Counted from the first letter of the stretch, positions 1-12,900 are shown. The stretch: DNA of 64,000 bases from Cylicocyclus nassatus (GCA_958299035.1 CATQJL010000223.1:6251753-6315752), one strand, 5' to 3'. Translations and numbers: made by a program. The notes: generated by a model from the letters alone, not told the origin.

Positions 1-13
1 CTGATGAATTTAA

Positions 14-461
14 AGGCAGTGTCCGGGCAAAAACTCGATTTTGAGATTTTGTGCTTACTTGGGCCTATTCGCTACGCTGAATCCGAAAATGCACATTGTA
101 GAGCGCGAAAATGGCGAAAAACGGCTCTAACACAGGAGGGAAATGAGCAGGTGGGCGGGGCCCTCCCCACTGCGAATTCACGTTCCCGGCTTCCGGAGCG
201 ACCTTCTCGCTTCCGGTTTCAAGTCAATCATTCGCACTTGACCGGTAGCTATGTTAGGACGGCTAGCGGAATCAAGAAAATCGCTCCGGGAGCGTGAAAT
301 CGCACTGGGGAAAGCCCCGCCCACCTGCTGATTTCCCGCCTGTGTTAGGGCCCTTTTTCGCCGTTTTCGCGCTTTTTAATGTGGATTTTCGGATTCAGCA
401 CGGCGAATAGGCCCGTATAAGCACAAAATCTCAAAATCGAGTTTTTGCCCGGACACTGCCT
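14..461. repeat. TTAA-flanked foldback element, copy 1
   Basis: The two ends are long inverted repeats: AGGCAGTGTCCGGGC at the left and its complement at the right, with the palindrome continuing inward for about 100 bases on each side. TTAA directly flanks both ends (10-13 and 462-465), as expected of a TTAA-targeting transposon such as the piggyBac group. No transposase is encoded, so it is non-autonomous. The same termini recur at 18210-18657, in diverged form at 4494-7947, and as one lone end near 41220. Confidence 0.8.
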
Positions 462-465
462 TTAA

Positions 466-2635
466 GAATGAAATAGAGAGATATAAGAGAGTAATATAGA
501 CTATAAAAATTGGATTTACGTTTGAGATAAGTACATGATCAGGACACAAACTCACAAAAAAATTTAGACAAGCAGTGATTTGGATTTATTTTGCAATAAA
601 TCTCTAAAAGATACGCAATAATTGATTGCCAATCATGTTTTGCTTTAGATAAGTCTGAAGTAAAAACTCAGTGGTGAACCAGCCAAGCAGCGGATACACC
701 AGCAAATATTACAGTTATCTGATTGACTCAGACAATTTTTATCTTTGACACTTCACTTTACTGAGAACTGGAGCATTCCCAACCTTAGGTCACCATAAAT
801 CTGAAGCACTTAGCAATCAATCATTTCAGATTTTTTCTGTACTACAGAATTGTAGATTTGTGTGTTTTTAGTACTTAAAAAACAATAATCACTTCTATGC
901 TTTTCTGAGTTTTTGTAAGAAGTGCATTAATCAGGCGCTACTATTTTGTACAACAGCTATATTTTACCAAAAAATAACTATATCAATAAACGCCCTGTAT
1001 TTCATTCTCGCATATTTCCCTCTCTCGTTTGTAAATTATCAGTGGTATAATAGATGCCAATCGGTATACATACTCCTGTGGCAAGGGAGACGGCCCTTCT
1101 GAACCCACCGTCCCCTACAGTAATCTAGAACTAGGACGCGCGCGCATGCGCTGCGATGACTGCGGACGAGTGCTCCTTGAAGGGCTCGTACTATTTTCGA
1201 AAATCACCAACTTCTTCCGTGCGGCTCTTGCATTATGGAATGTAAGCCAACCACGCTGATTTCAACCAAACACAGCTACCATCCTCTGAATGTTTGGTAT
1301 TCTGAGCCCTACTTCCCAGCAGGTATGTTTATGATTTCCCTACTTCCAAGCAGGTATGTTCATGATTTATGGGACATTTCCGAAGTCTTCATTTCCATGA
1401 TTCATAAAAAAACTTCTCATGAATCTCTTTTGAATTTTTTCGAACTTTGTTTTTCTTTGCTTTTTTTCCACTTATATCCCTTGTGTGTGCGATCCTTATA
1501 ACCTCGTGCATCGTCACATCATATTGCTAATGTGAGCTGCTTGATGCTATTGAGGAAAGCCCACGTAATCAAAGTTTGTGTAACAACTCATAAAGGCCAA
1601 TTATAACTTAAATTTGTGATCTACGCTAATTCGTTATCAGATGCGTATTTCCTTCTGACATTTCAGTGCATCTCTGTAGCTTTCCAGGAAAATTATCATC
1701 TCCTTAAAATTCTCATTCCTAGTAAAATTTACGAACGTGCATCTGAAAATTTACGCTTTAAAAAGCATGATGCGTGCAGCAAAGAAAAGGTCGCTACCAA
1801 AGTCAATCCATGTAGATCACGCTACCAAATGAAGATGATGCATTTTTATTTGATTGCGTTTTTGATATGGACGGTGTAAGAAAAACTTCATAAAATAACT
1901 AAAAACTCATCATAAAAAACGTATGCTTCAATACTGGCATGCATGTAGTGCACATTTCAATTGAATGTGACTAGATGATGCTGCTAGGAGGCAAACGTAG
2001 GAGAGTAGAGTATGCAGTCGAACTCACAAAGACCTAGGAGAGTAGAGCAAGCAATCGAACTAAAAAACCAGTAAAATAAGTCGAAAAAGACTTGAAAATG
2101 TCTTATAGGTCAAAAACATACCACCTTAGAAAGTAGCCGGCAATTTAAGTAGTGTAGAGTAGAGCGAATAACTTAAGTTATTGAATTTAGGGAATTTGGG
2201 GGAATTAGGAATTTTCTAGAGAATTACTTCCAGAATCTCATTGTGGAGTAGGTTACCAGCGACGTGAAACTCGTCCGCCTCCGCAGCGCGTCTGCCCAGG
2301 TCAGCTGCTCGCTCCCGCGAGCTAGCCAATCATGGAGTGACCTCTAATTAGCGCTGACCTCTTATAGCCGTCGCGATTAGGGCAGGTTCAGAAGGGCCTA
2401 CACCCCTGTGGCAATCAGCTAAGGCGTTGGCGCTAGCTATAGCGGTTTCCGATACTAGGCAGCTGCCCTGGAACACTTGCACGCCTCCCGGGGAAGGGCT
2501 GTTTGCTCTGTTGTGTTTCTCCTGCTTTTTTTTGCCAAGTCTTTTCGGATTTTTGCCAAGACAGCTAGCTCGGATAACGACAAGACCCGTAGTTCCTCTA
2601 TTGGTTCTCCTCCAAATGCTCTCGTAGCGTAAAGA
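466..2635. other. Non-coding AT-rich stretch with short duplications
   Basis: I see no convincing exon here. A 28-base unit (CTACTTCC..GCAGGTATGTT) is tandemly duplicated around 1310-1368, and the phrase GGAGAGTAGAG recurs near 2000 and 2040. The open frames present show no recognisable protein features. Confidence 0.5.
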
Positions 2636-2636
2636 C

Positions 2637-2789
2637 TGTTGCAGGACGAAGGCGCAAGGCAATATTGGTTGAGCGGGCGCGAACGCGACGCGCGCGTATC
2701 TTCACCGTTGTGGTTCTGCGCCTTATGCGCTTCGCAGCTAATAAAACCGCGTTCGCGCCCGAAAATATTGCGCATTCGTCATGCAGCAA
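2637..2789. repeat. Short inverted-repeat element, GACGAAGGCGC family, copy 1
   Basis: A roughly 155 bp element whose ends read GCAGGACGAAGGCGCAA on the left and TTGCGCATTCGTCATGCAGC on the right, imperfect inverted repeats. Two related copies lie at 13995-14153 and, inverted, at 31780-31932. They share the interior phrases GCGCGCGTATCTTCACCG and CTAATAAA. It has no coding capacity and is best read as a miniature inverted-repeat transposable element (MITE). Confidence 0.65.
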
Positions 2790-4489
2790 CCTATACAATT
2801 TTGCCTAACGCAATTATTGCGCCAGGTTCTGCGTGTTTGGCGAAACAATGCATTTGGAGTCTGCTCTACTTACATACGGCATACCCGGTAAAATCCTTTG
2901 CAGTGAAAAGGTGATTACTCATCGAAAGTGGTGCATGTTTTATGAGATCTTTACAGACCTATTCCTGCGCTATGCAGACTGGAAGATTCGAATTTACTCC
3001 ACAAGGAAAGCTGCGCTTCAAGGGCAAGGTGAGTATTTGCAACTCTGGCTCCTATACGAAGCATGATGGCTATGGGGTGTTATGTCGAGAGGCGCGATAG
3101 CACATAATAAGTGTTTTATAACATTCTAAAAGTATCTAAGTCTTTGAAGAAGATATATCAGATAGCTGCATGGGTTCCTCAATCTTGCTACCTTGGAATC
3201 AACTCAAAAAAGCAATTTAGAGGGTCAAAAACCCTTAAAATGCAGTTTAAAAAAATTCTTGAATATTTCGGTCCGTTTTCCAGCAAAAGCCACCAAACTC
3301 AGCATTTGATTATCTTAGTCAGATATCCAATGCACTTCATGTGGTACTTTTTGGAGACTGGCGTAGCACTAAACGGAGTTTTGCGTTGCTGACAGCCAAA
3401 GAAATCGCGCCTCTTGACCGTCTCCCATGGCTATAAGGGGTAGAGCAACGAATTTTACTAGGCACCGCCTCAGCACTACTGCTTCACAGGGTCCGGCACG
3501 AGGGTGGCAATTAGACAGTTGTAAAACAATTTCGCCTTTGCTACTTGCCAATTTACATCTAATTGATGGCGCCAACTGCGCTAATTATTCAAGTGTAGCG
3601 TGCTTTCTTCCTCGAGAGGACCGGCGTCGTTGCTATTTCGGATTCTATGGAGGAGAGGAGGAGCTTCGAAACCAAGATGTTACTGTTTAGTAAACTTTAG
3701 GTGTGGATTAAATTTTTGTAGGAATTTTGAAAGAATGTAAAATGGAAGTTTTGCCAACCCTAGGTGGGCATTAGGAGGGCAAATACCCACTTTGGAGAAA
3801 AGTTGGAGGTTTTTATTCACATAAGTTCCCCATATTTTTTCCTACCTTGTTCTTCAATCCCACTGCGCGTTTACACACCAAATTTCGTGTTTTATCGTTG
3901 CAAACGAGCCATTTTTTCTTTTATGGTGGTGGGAAATTTTCGGAAAAGAAGTTTGTCACAACCTTCATTCACATAATTTTTCCATAATATTAGGTTGTGT
4001 AATAAGTTTGTTCGCTTTTTGTCGTAATTTTTCTCAAAATTCATAAAGCATGAGGCAAAATGCTTATATGCGTTTAAAAGTTCTAAGTTTGTCTTCCAAG
4101 TACTATCATTGTTTCTTTCAGTCATGAGAAATTGAATAAAAACTCGACTACATACCGGAAAGTTAAGGCGAAAATATTATTTACACCTTTTTCCTCCCTT
4201 CGTTTTCCCGTTATGCATTGATAAATTTATTTCAAAAAGTGCGCTTACTCCCACTTTTTGTGCTTGCTCAATTCCTTCCATCGATTTTAATGCCATTCTG
4301 CAAAAGTTGGCGGGACAAGGTTTCCCGCAGCGGCGTTGATGTCTCCCAAATTGAGTTTTGGAGTAATTAACCCATATATTCGATGATTTGGCAACCACAA
4401 GCCACCTAGTCTGTCAAATTCTGGATTGGTCGGCGACTATCCTTTCTTCAAGGTGCCCTCTCATATGCCCAACGAAAAAGAGACACATC
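2790..4489. other. Non-coding stretch, one isolated mariner-like end
   Basis: No supported gene. At 3990 the sequence ATTAGGTTGTGTAATAAGTTTG resembles the outer end of a mariner-type element, but I find no matching opposite end nearby, so only a fragment can be claimed. Confidence 0.4.
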
Positions 4490-4914
4490 TTAAAGGCACC
4501 GTCCACCCAAAGTGGAGGTTGGCGAGATTACGATGGCATACTAGTGTGGGCCCCCACACTAGGCAAACCCTCAAGCTTCGCCGCAAAAGACTGCTTCTGG
4601 AGCGAGAAATCCGCTCCGGAATAGCAAAGTAGGCGGGGCGAACATGGTCGCCCCGCCTACTTGCATGCTTTATCTTTCTGCGCTTGTTGCAGAGGGTTCT
4701 CGAAACAGGGATTTTTGGGGAAAGGCGTGCAAGTGGTACCCGGGCAGCCGCCGGAGCCGACAAGCGTAATTACTGTACCGACTACGCGGCAAAGCCGCCG
4801 GCAGTAATTACGCTCGTCGTCTAAAACTCTTGCCGAAAGATTTCCTCGCACCTCGTTGTGGTGAGGTGAGATCCTCATCCATTTTCAGGGATAACATGAT
4901 ATCCTTAATATCTA

Positions 4915-5586
4915 CAGGGTGTCCCAAAAAAATGTTTAGAACGTTTGATCGTTAATATCTCTCTTTTCAAGAAGTCTTTTGCCTTGCTTCAGGTACCGTT
5001 TTGTAGAGCTGGCTTCAATTTAGATTTCCATTATAGAATCACCCATCTCTCTTCATTACTGTAGGGTTACGGTAGAAATTTCAAAGAGGGTTTTGAACCA
5101 TGAAAGGCCATATTTTGCCTCAGAAAGGAAACAAAACAGCCTGAAAACTTTTACACCAGGCTAATTAGAGTTGCTGATTATAAGTGTAAAGTTCCCAACT
5201 CATCATGATGCTTCATTGAAGAGTTATGCCAGGTGAGAGGTAGCGGCCTTTTTTTCACTGTTCCTAAAAAGTGCGATTACACCGTTTAGAAAGCTTCGTA
5301 ATCTTGTGAATAGTTGAGTATTGAACTCAGCGTCTGTAAAAACCCTATTACACAAGTTTTCACAATTTTTTGAAAAATTTTGAAACGGCAGCTTTTTCCG
5401 CATTGACACCATATGTTTCAAGTTTCTACCGTAATCCTACAGTAATGAAGAGAGATGGGTGATTCTATAATGGAAATCTAAGTTGAAGCCAGCTCTACAA
5501 AACGGTACCTGAAGCAAGGCAAAAGACTTCTTGGGAAGAGAGATATTAACGATCAAACGTTCTAAACATTTTTTTGGGACACCCTG
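4915..5586. repeat. Mariner-type foldback element with CAGGGTGTCCC ends
   Basis: The ends are CAGGGTGTCCCAAAAAAA and its complement, flanked by TA on both sides (4913-4914 and 5587-5588), the target duplication typical of the Tc1/mariner group. The inverted repeats are about 170 bp long and nearly perfect. The short central part has no transposase. It sits inside the larger 4494-7947 element, so it is the younger insertion. Confidence 0.8.
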
Positions 5587-6410
5587 TATATCATTTTGAA
5601 CAGCAGAAAATCTTTGGTGGGAACCAAGTGTCGTAGGCGATAGTAGTATCGATAATAATTTATCCACAGACGAACATAACAAACACTCGGGGATTCCTTT
5701 TATACGAGTAAAAGGGGGGAATCTACCCGAGGACAGGGCGCCGTAGACGGGCTACAGGCTTAAAAGGGGAAGCCGCCGTAGAGGTCGACTCCCGCTGCAC
5801 AAATGTCACTCAATGTTCGAGTGATTAGATACTTCATCAAAAGTAGATGGAAATATAGCCTATGGACGCTCCATAGGCTATTCTTAAGATAAGCTCTAAG
5901 TTGATAATCAAAAATCATCAACAAATCCATTGTTTATCGAAAATCATGCAATCGAATGCAAAACCGCTCCAGAAAATTCCCAAAATTTTACAAAACTTGC
6001 AAAAATGAATGTATAGAAAATCAAATTTTTTTGTAACTTTGACATCAAAACATTAAAATTGTTATCGAAACTGTTTTGAAGATTTTTAATTTTTTAATGA
6101 TAACTTTTTAGAATTTTACTCAATTTTTCATGAACACTTTAGAATTCAAAATGCGTTCATTGAAGGGTTAATATAGGCGCTCCTTTTCAGGTTTAAATCA
6201 TTTTTTACTTTGCAACGAGTTCTAGGCCTTCAATTTTTTTTCATCAATAGTTTCATTTTCTCAAAGCTGAAGAAGTGGTAAATTTTCCACATAGCTTGAG
6301 CCTGAGGCTCTTTTTGACAACTGTATAGTTTGAAGGCATTTTGACTTCTTGGTTACACTGTGTCAGCATACGTGGCATTTTTTTGCCTTTTGTCATACCT
6401 ATTCAATGTA

Positions 6411-7324
6411 TTAGGTTGTTGCAAAAATAAAGTCCGTTTTGCAAAGTCTTACTTTGAAAGGCTATAACTTTGTCCAGTCCTTATATTTTGGAATCAAAAC
6501 CATACGAAGCAGTGAATCTCTCTTATCCTGAAGCGCACCTGCACTTACTGATATCACAAACGGTAAGAAAACCATGGGTCAAAAAACCGTAAGTTTTCCT
6601 TTCATAAACCTCGTATTTGTGAGACTACAACTCCCTTCAAATTTTGTTCCTTTGGCTGCTAATTTGCTTATTTTGTAGACGCAAGCCAGTAGTATACTTC
6701 TGCTTAGAAAAGACTTCAACGAAAAAGTCTTGCGAAAAGAAAAGAGAAATTCAAAATTGTTCACTTTTTCGAGCCTATTTGTGGTAGGCTAGAAAAGTCC
6801 CAAACTATATAAATTTGAAATTCTTCATACACTGAATAGCTAAGCTTTTTTGCAAAAATTGTGGGAAAGATGTCCTGACCTCAGGCATACAGAAATGAGC
6901 GAAGCTTCGGCGATTGCCCTACTTATGAGAAACTTTGGACCCATAGAATGCCAGCAGCGAGTATCTATTTCGGGACGTCGATTTCTCGGTTCAGATGTTT
7001 TTGAAAAAACTACTTAAACATGCTATAGGTAAACAATGTTCAACCAATACAGTAGCTATGTTTTCAAAAGAACTCGTTCATTTGCGCCTGATTTGTGGCC
7101 AAGAGAGTTAAAGCAACGAATTTCCGATTTTGAGTGCAGCTGTGTGAGATGCTGGTGAAATTCTCACAGATGAGATAGAAGTTTAATTTGATAACTGTTA
7201 GAAAGTACATGAAGAAAGCTTTCTATTGGTATGCAGAATCCATATCGAAAAAGAATTTATGAAGGAAAAAAGTTGTTCGGAAAGTAGGCCTAGAAAAACG
7301 GACATTATTTTTGCAACAACCTAA
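6411..7324. repeat. Mariner-type element with TTAGGTTGTTGC ends
   Basis: Inverted ends TTAGGTTGTTGCAAAAATAA and complement are flanked by TA (6409-6410 and 7325-7326). The 0.9 kb interior has no open transposase frame. It is either an internally deleted, heavily decayed mariner or a non-autonomous derivative. It is nested in the 4494-7947 composite element. Confidence 0.7.
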
Positions 7325-8257
7325 TACTAGCTACTTCGGCTTAATCAGCTCGCTTAACATCACTAAATTACAGTATCAATTTTGACAGGCTTTCTAATCA
7401 TCTTATCCACAACTTTTCCTTTAATTGTTCTTTGTTCACTGACGTTGAAAGTAGAGAAAAATTCCTAAAACTAGAGATTTCCCGAAATTTCAGTTTCTGG
7501 TTATTTTAGGCATTTCAACTAATTTGATTTTGTGATCATTTTCCTCTAGAAAAACTCTCCTCTGTATCGCTTTGCTTATTTGCTTGGTTTTCAAATAATA
7601 CGTATTTTTCGCTGTTCGAAATAATCTGGACATCAAGAATATCACCCTTTCCCGAAGGCTGATAATCGCACCTGAGAGCAACTAGGTGCGAGGAGATTTG
7701 AAGAAAGGCAGAGATTCGTCTCTGCAAGAGTTTTAGACGACGAGCGTAATCACTGTACCAGCTGCAGCGCCTTTGCCGTCAGCTCCGGCGGCTGGCTGCG
7801 GTAGCAGTCGGCTGCCCGAGTATCACTTGCTACGCACCCATTTTTGGGGGTTTCGCGGATTTTCGACTCCATATTCGGAATCAGGGCTTTCAGAAGGCCT
7901 GAAGGCGACAAAAACATTGAATTCGAAATATTGAGTGGACGGTGCCTCTAAGGTTGCAGTATGAGTTTTTAAGGCATTTTACCACTCTAGAGTATCCTGT
8001 GGGAGCTAAAGCATTCTGCCCACACACGTCGCAACTTTTCGAGCTGTCTCTTCAAGCGTTCCAACCCGAGATGCAGCGTAACATAATTATCGAATAAAAG
8101 AATCTTCGCCTTCTCGGATTTTTCGGTTTGTGGTCAAATTTTTCTTTAATTTTTTACGAATCGAGAGAGTTATGCGAGCGGTTTGGTAAAGCTGACTTGG
8201 AGCTTCCAAACACATACAAACTTTTGCCAAATGCTTTACAAAATATCGAGAAAAAAT

Positions 8258-8474
8258 TGTTGTAGAGCCGTCCCTTATGTTGGAACTTGCTCGCTCACTA
8301 TAGGCTAGGTCGATATGGTCTCTGTGGTTGCGGCGTACCCGCCGCACTTTGATATATTTTGTGTGTTGTTCCTGAGCTATTTCTAGTGAACCCTCGGCAT
8401 GTACGCCAATAGGCAGAGGGGGAACTCTTGTGTTTTTCTAATAAATCGTCAACGACTCAACGCGTTCTACTACA
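8258..8474 (+). repeat. 5' LTR of the Ty3/gypsy element
   Basis: Starts TGTTGTAGAGCCG and ends TTCTACTACA, giving the canonical TG...CA termini. It contains AATAAA near 8442. It matches the 3' LTR base for base as far as I can read. Just downstream, around 8477, TGGCGATCAGG begins with TGG and is the likely primer-binding site, but I cannot assign the tRNA. Confidence 0.93.
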
Positions 8475-8743
8475 ACTGGCGATCAGGATCAAGGACAAGA
8501 AGCCTCCACCGACCAAGGACCAGAAGAAGCTCGACCGACAAGGACCAGAAGAAGCTCGATTGACAAGGACCAGAAGAAGCTCGATCGACAAGGACCGGAA
8601 GCCTCCATCGTCCAACGAGAAGACGCGTTGCAGCTCGAATTGAGGAAGAAGCTGTCAGTGGTCGAGGACAGCCAGACAAGTAAGCTTTGTCGAGAAGCTT
8701 ATCTATTTAGCAGAAGACTTCGTCGACACCAGAAAGGTCTACC

Positions 8744-9919
8744 ATGCCGAAAGCTAGTGAAGAACGGCATGGCGACTCTCTGGAGAAGGTCCTCTCGGTC
8801 ATGATCGACCAGATGCGGCTCCAACAGGAGGAGATGAAGCTGCATATGCAGCTTCAACAGGAACAGATGCAGGCTCGACTACAAGCTCAACAGGAGCATA
8901 TGCAAGCACAATGGAAAGCTCAGCAGGAGCAAATGCAAATACAGTCGCAAGCTCTGCAGGAGCAAATGCAAGTTCAATTGCAAGCTCAACAAGAGCAAAT
9001 GCAAATGCAGTCGCAAGCACAACAGGAGCAAATGCAAGTGCAATTGCAAGCACAACAGGATCAAATGAAGGCGTTGGTCACCGCTTTGACCAGCAACCAA
9101 AGGGTAGCCGTCCAGGACGCCAGCAAGGATCAGTACGACCAGCTGAGCAAAGACGTGCAAAGATTCGTCTCAGACGAAGATACAGGTAACACCTTTGCTT
9201 ACTGGTATGGCAGGTACGGACCGGTCATTCGAGACTCCCAACTTTCGGATCAGAAGAAGCGCGATTTGATCCTTATGAAGCTGGATGAAGAAGCATACCG
9301 AAAGTATGCCGATGAGATCCTGCCTGCGCAACCAAACGACTTGGACTTCGACACCACCGTCGCAAATCTCCAGAAGCTGTTCGCCTCCAAAAAGACGCTC
9401 ATCAGAAGACGGTATGAGTGCCTAAGAATAACGTGTCCTCCGCTAACACCGACGTACGTACCGTTTCGCGAGTACGCCAACACTATCAAGCGGATGGACG
9501 AGGATGCCCGGCTCAAGGAGGTCGACTACACGGCGATGAAGACGCTGCAGTTCGTAGCAGGTCTTCAAGATCCCTCACTTAGAGAAGTTCGCCTTCGGAT
9601 GATTCGTCGACTGGACGCTCACAGGGACGAAGCACCGTTGACAATCGAGGACCTAGTCGCGGAATGTGAAAACTTCACTGCCCTGAAAATGGATAATACA
9701 GACATGGAAGGAACGCGCGACATCCATGCCGTATGGAAGAAAAAGGTGAATTGTTTCATATGCGGAGGACCGCATTTCAGAAGAGAGTGCCCCCAATCTG
9801 GCAGCACTGGTCGGAAGAAGCGACGGAGGACAGGTGCAAAACGCTTTGGTCGCAAAGGACAGTCAAGAATGTGGTCGCTTTCGACGCCGAGAGTGCCAGG
9901 ACTTACCTCGACGTCGTAG
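8744..9919 (+). CDS. Gag-like polyprotein with nucleocapsid zinc knuckle
   Basis: This 391-residue frame encodes the retrotransposon structural protein that packages element RNA. Residues from about 25 to 110 are glutamine- and methionine-rich with a repeated unit of the form QEQMQ-x-Q-x-QAQ, predicted to be a long coiled coil. A central capsid-like region follows. A zinc knuckle lies at C337, C340, H344 and C349, spaced CX2CX3HX4C, one residue shorter than the common CX2CX4HX4C. The tail is basic (KKRRR). The start at 8744 is the first ATG after the LTR in an uninterrupted frame. It overlaps pol in a different frame. Confidence 0.9.
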   Translation: MPKASEERHGDSLEKVLSVMIDQMRLQQEEMKLHMQLQQEQMQARLQAQQEHMQAQWKAQQEQMQIQSQALQEQMQVQLQAQQEQMQMQSQAQQEQMQVQLQAQQDQMKALVTALTSNQRVAVQDASKDQYDQLSKDVQRFVSDEDTGNTFAYWYGRYGPVIRDSQLSDQKKRDLILMKLDEEAYRKYADEILPAQPNDLDFDTTVANLQKLFASKKTLIRRRYECLRITCPPLTPTYVPFREYANTIKRMDEDARLKEVDYTAMKTLQFVAGLQDPSLREVRLRMIRRLDAHRDEAPLTIEDLVAECENFTALKMDNTDMEGTRDIHAVWKKKVNCFICGGPHFRRECPQSGSTGRKKRRRTGAKRFGRKGQSRMWSLSTPRVPGLTSTS

Positions 9920-12900
9920 TAAGAGGATGTTCTCTCAAGCTCCAGCTGGATACGGGTGCAGACATAACCCTGATATCGCGTAGAGCGTGGAAGAGGATGG
10001 GATCGCCTGCTCTGGAATCCTGTGTGATGCCTGTGAAAACTGCAGACGGAACGCCGATGCAGATTTATGGTAAATTCTCGACCGACTTCTCCGTCAGAGA
10101 TCGAGTTACAGGGAAGATGGTTCATGGAAAGGGCACATGCTACGTCACCGAAGGCTCGAATCTACTAGGACTGGAATGGTGCATCCAGCTGCCGGCATAC
10201 AAAAAGCTGAAGGACAAGTACCACTGCAGAAAGGTGACTAGCGAAGAGGAAATCCGAGCCGAAGTGGTTGCCGACTTGAAGAAGAAGTATGGAGAAGTCT
10301 TCAGTAGCGACCTCGGAAAGTGCACGAAGAGTAAAGCAAAATTAGTCTTGAAGAGCGATGCTGTTCCGGTCTTCAAGAAGAAGCGACCGGTGCCTTACGC
10401 GTCAGCACCGGAACTGGAAGCCGAAATCGATCGCTTGGTAGCCGAAGGAGTCATTTCTCCGGTCGAACACTCAGAGTGGGCCGCGCCAGTGGTCGCCGTC
10501 AAGAAGAAAAATGGCAAAATTCGTCTATGTGCCGACTTCTCGACAGGATTGAATGATGCTTTGCAGCTGCATCAGCACCCATTGCCCACGGCGGAGGAGG
10601 TGTTCGCAAAACTAAACGGAGGCCAGCTCTTCACACAACTCGACCTGGCCGAAGCTTATCTACAGGTGGAAGTTGCAGAAGCATCGAGAGAGATGCTAAC
10701 CATCAATACGCACAAGGGATTGTATCGCTACAATCGCCTACCTTTTGGAGTAAAATCCGCGCCAGGCATATTCCAACAGATTATGGATTCTATGATAAGC
10801 GGACTTGATGGAGTAGCCGCTTATCTCGATGACATCATCATCACGGGAAGGAGTTACGAAGAGCATCGCCAAAATTTGGAAGCTCTTTTCAAGCGAATCA
10901 AGGACTATGGATTCCATGTCAGGTTGGAAAAATGCAACTTTCTGATGCCAGAAATTTGCTACTTAGGCTGCATTATCGACAAGAACGGACGCCGGCCGGA
11001 TCCGAAGAAAATTGAGGTCATCCAACAAATGCCAGCCCCGAAGAACATAGCAGATGTTCGTTCCTTCCTCGGCATGATCAACTACTACGGATCATTCGTA
11101 GCAGAGATGCGCCAGCTCCGTGCACCCTTGGACGCACTGCTCAAGAAGGAAGCAAGGTTCGAGTGGACAAAGGAATGCCAACACGCATTCGAGCGTGCTA
11201 AGGAAGTTTTGGCCTCGGATCTACTCCTTACACATTTCGACCCTAAATTGCAGATAGTGGTAGCTGCCGACGCATCGGATTACGGAATTGGAGCTGTGAT
11301 CTTACACAAGATGCCGGATGGATCGGAAAAGGCGATTTGTCATGCAAGCCGGAGCCTCACAGCCGCCGAGAAGAATTATGGACAAATTGAAAAAGAAGGA
11401 CTTGCACTGGTTTTCGCAGTGCGTAAGTTCCATCGATATATATACGGACGCCGATTCAGGCTGCTCACCGACCACAAGCCGCTGCTGCACATTTTTGGAC
11501 CGAAGAAGATGGTACCTGTGTACACAGCGAACAGATTGCAACGATGGAAACTTATTCTTCTCGCATACGACTTCGATTTGGAGTACCAGAAGACGACCGA
11601 ATTTGGACAAGCCGATGCATTGTCTCGATTGATCCCTCCACGGCCATTCCAAACCGAGGACGTCGTGATAGCGAAGATAGAAGAAGATGTGCAAGCCGTT
11701 CAAGCTGCCGCTGTACGAGCGCTACCAGTGACCAGGAGTAAGATTGAAGAGGAATCCCATAAGGACGAAAACATCAGGGAGGTTATACAAATGCTACAGT
11801 CAGGATCGTGGCCGTCCAAGCCGAAAGGAGATATCGGAAACTGGAGAGCACTGGGCGAGAGTTTATCAGTGCAAAATGGATGTTTGTACTTTGGCCACAG
11901 AATAGTTATTCCAGTCTCGCTGCGACAAGAGGTTTTGAAGCAGTTACACGAGGGGCACCCTGGAATGACAAGGATGAAGATGCTCGCGAGAGGATTCGCA
12001 TACTGGATGGGCATCAACAAAGACATCGAAGACTCAGTGCGCCGCTGTAGGGAATGTCAAGAAGCAGCCAAGATGCCAGTGAAGACTGTACTGCATTCAT
12101 GGAAAATGGAAGAAAAACCATGGAATCGGATCCACATTGACTATGCAGGACCACTAAATGGAAAGATGTATCTTGTCGTAGTCGATGCGTACTCCAAATG
12201 GCCGGAAGTGCTGGAAATGTCGTCATCGTCGACTGCTGCAACTCTAAAGGAACTCAGACTACTCTTCGCAAGATTCGGAAATCCGCGAGTAATCGTGTCG
12301 GATAATGGAACACAGTTTACGGCAAAGGAATTCCAAGATTTCTGTGAAGAGCAAGGAATCAAGCATATGCGCTCCCCTCCGTTCCATCCACAATCGAATG
12401 GTCAAGCCGAGAGGTTTGTGGATATCTTCAAGAGAACTTTTCAGAAAATCAAGGAGGGAGGGACGGCACAGAAGCTAGCAGAATTTTTGCAATGCTATCG
12501 AAGAACGCCCTCGACGTCTACCCCTGGACAACTTTCGCCGGCCGAACTGCTGCTAGGACGTCAGATGAGGACACCGCTGTCGCTATTAGATGAAGATTCC
12601 AAAGAAGAAGGAAAGTTGGCCAATGAAACCATGGAAAAGCAGTTTAACAGTCATCATGGAGCACGGAAGAAAGCGTACCAACCACAAGAAGACGTGTGGG
12701 TACGTGATTTTCGCTCTGGATGTGAAAAATGGATTCCAGCGCGTGTGAAGAAACGCTACGGAAAAGCCGTATACGATGTGCTTACGGAAGACAACCAGTT
12801 ATGGAGACGACATGCGAACCAGATGCGTAGTGGATCAAGTATGGATCGCCGTCGTGACTCATCGCACACCATGCGTTCCGAAGAAGACCGATTGGACAAT

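Larger units (their letters stand above)
4494..7947. mobile_element. Composite TTAA-type element with nested insertions
   Basis: The left end AGGCACCGTCCAC follows TTAA (4490-4493). The right end is its complement, followed by CTAA (7948-7951), one base off TTAA. Long inverted segments continue inward: 4700-4880 matches the complement of 7680-7840, including CGTAATTACTG and CTCGTCGTCTAAAACTCTTG. The left arm holds a small hairpin at 4631-4660 (GTAGGCGGGGCGA and complement). The middle carries two separate mariner-type elements. No transposase of its own is visible. Confidence 0.6.

Noticed and set aside
3990..4012. ATTAGGTTGTGTAATAAGTTTG as a complete mariner element
   Set aside because: Only one end is present; no matching inverted end found within several kilobases.
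8799..9189. Alternate-frame proteins rich in alanine or leucine opposite the Gag coil
   Set aside because: They arise from the 30-base repeat and sit inside the real gag frame.
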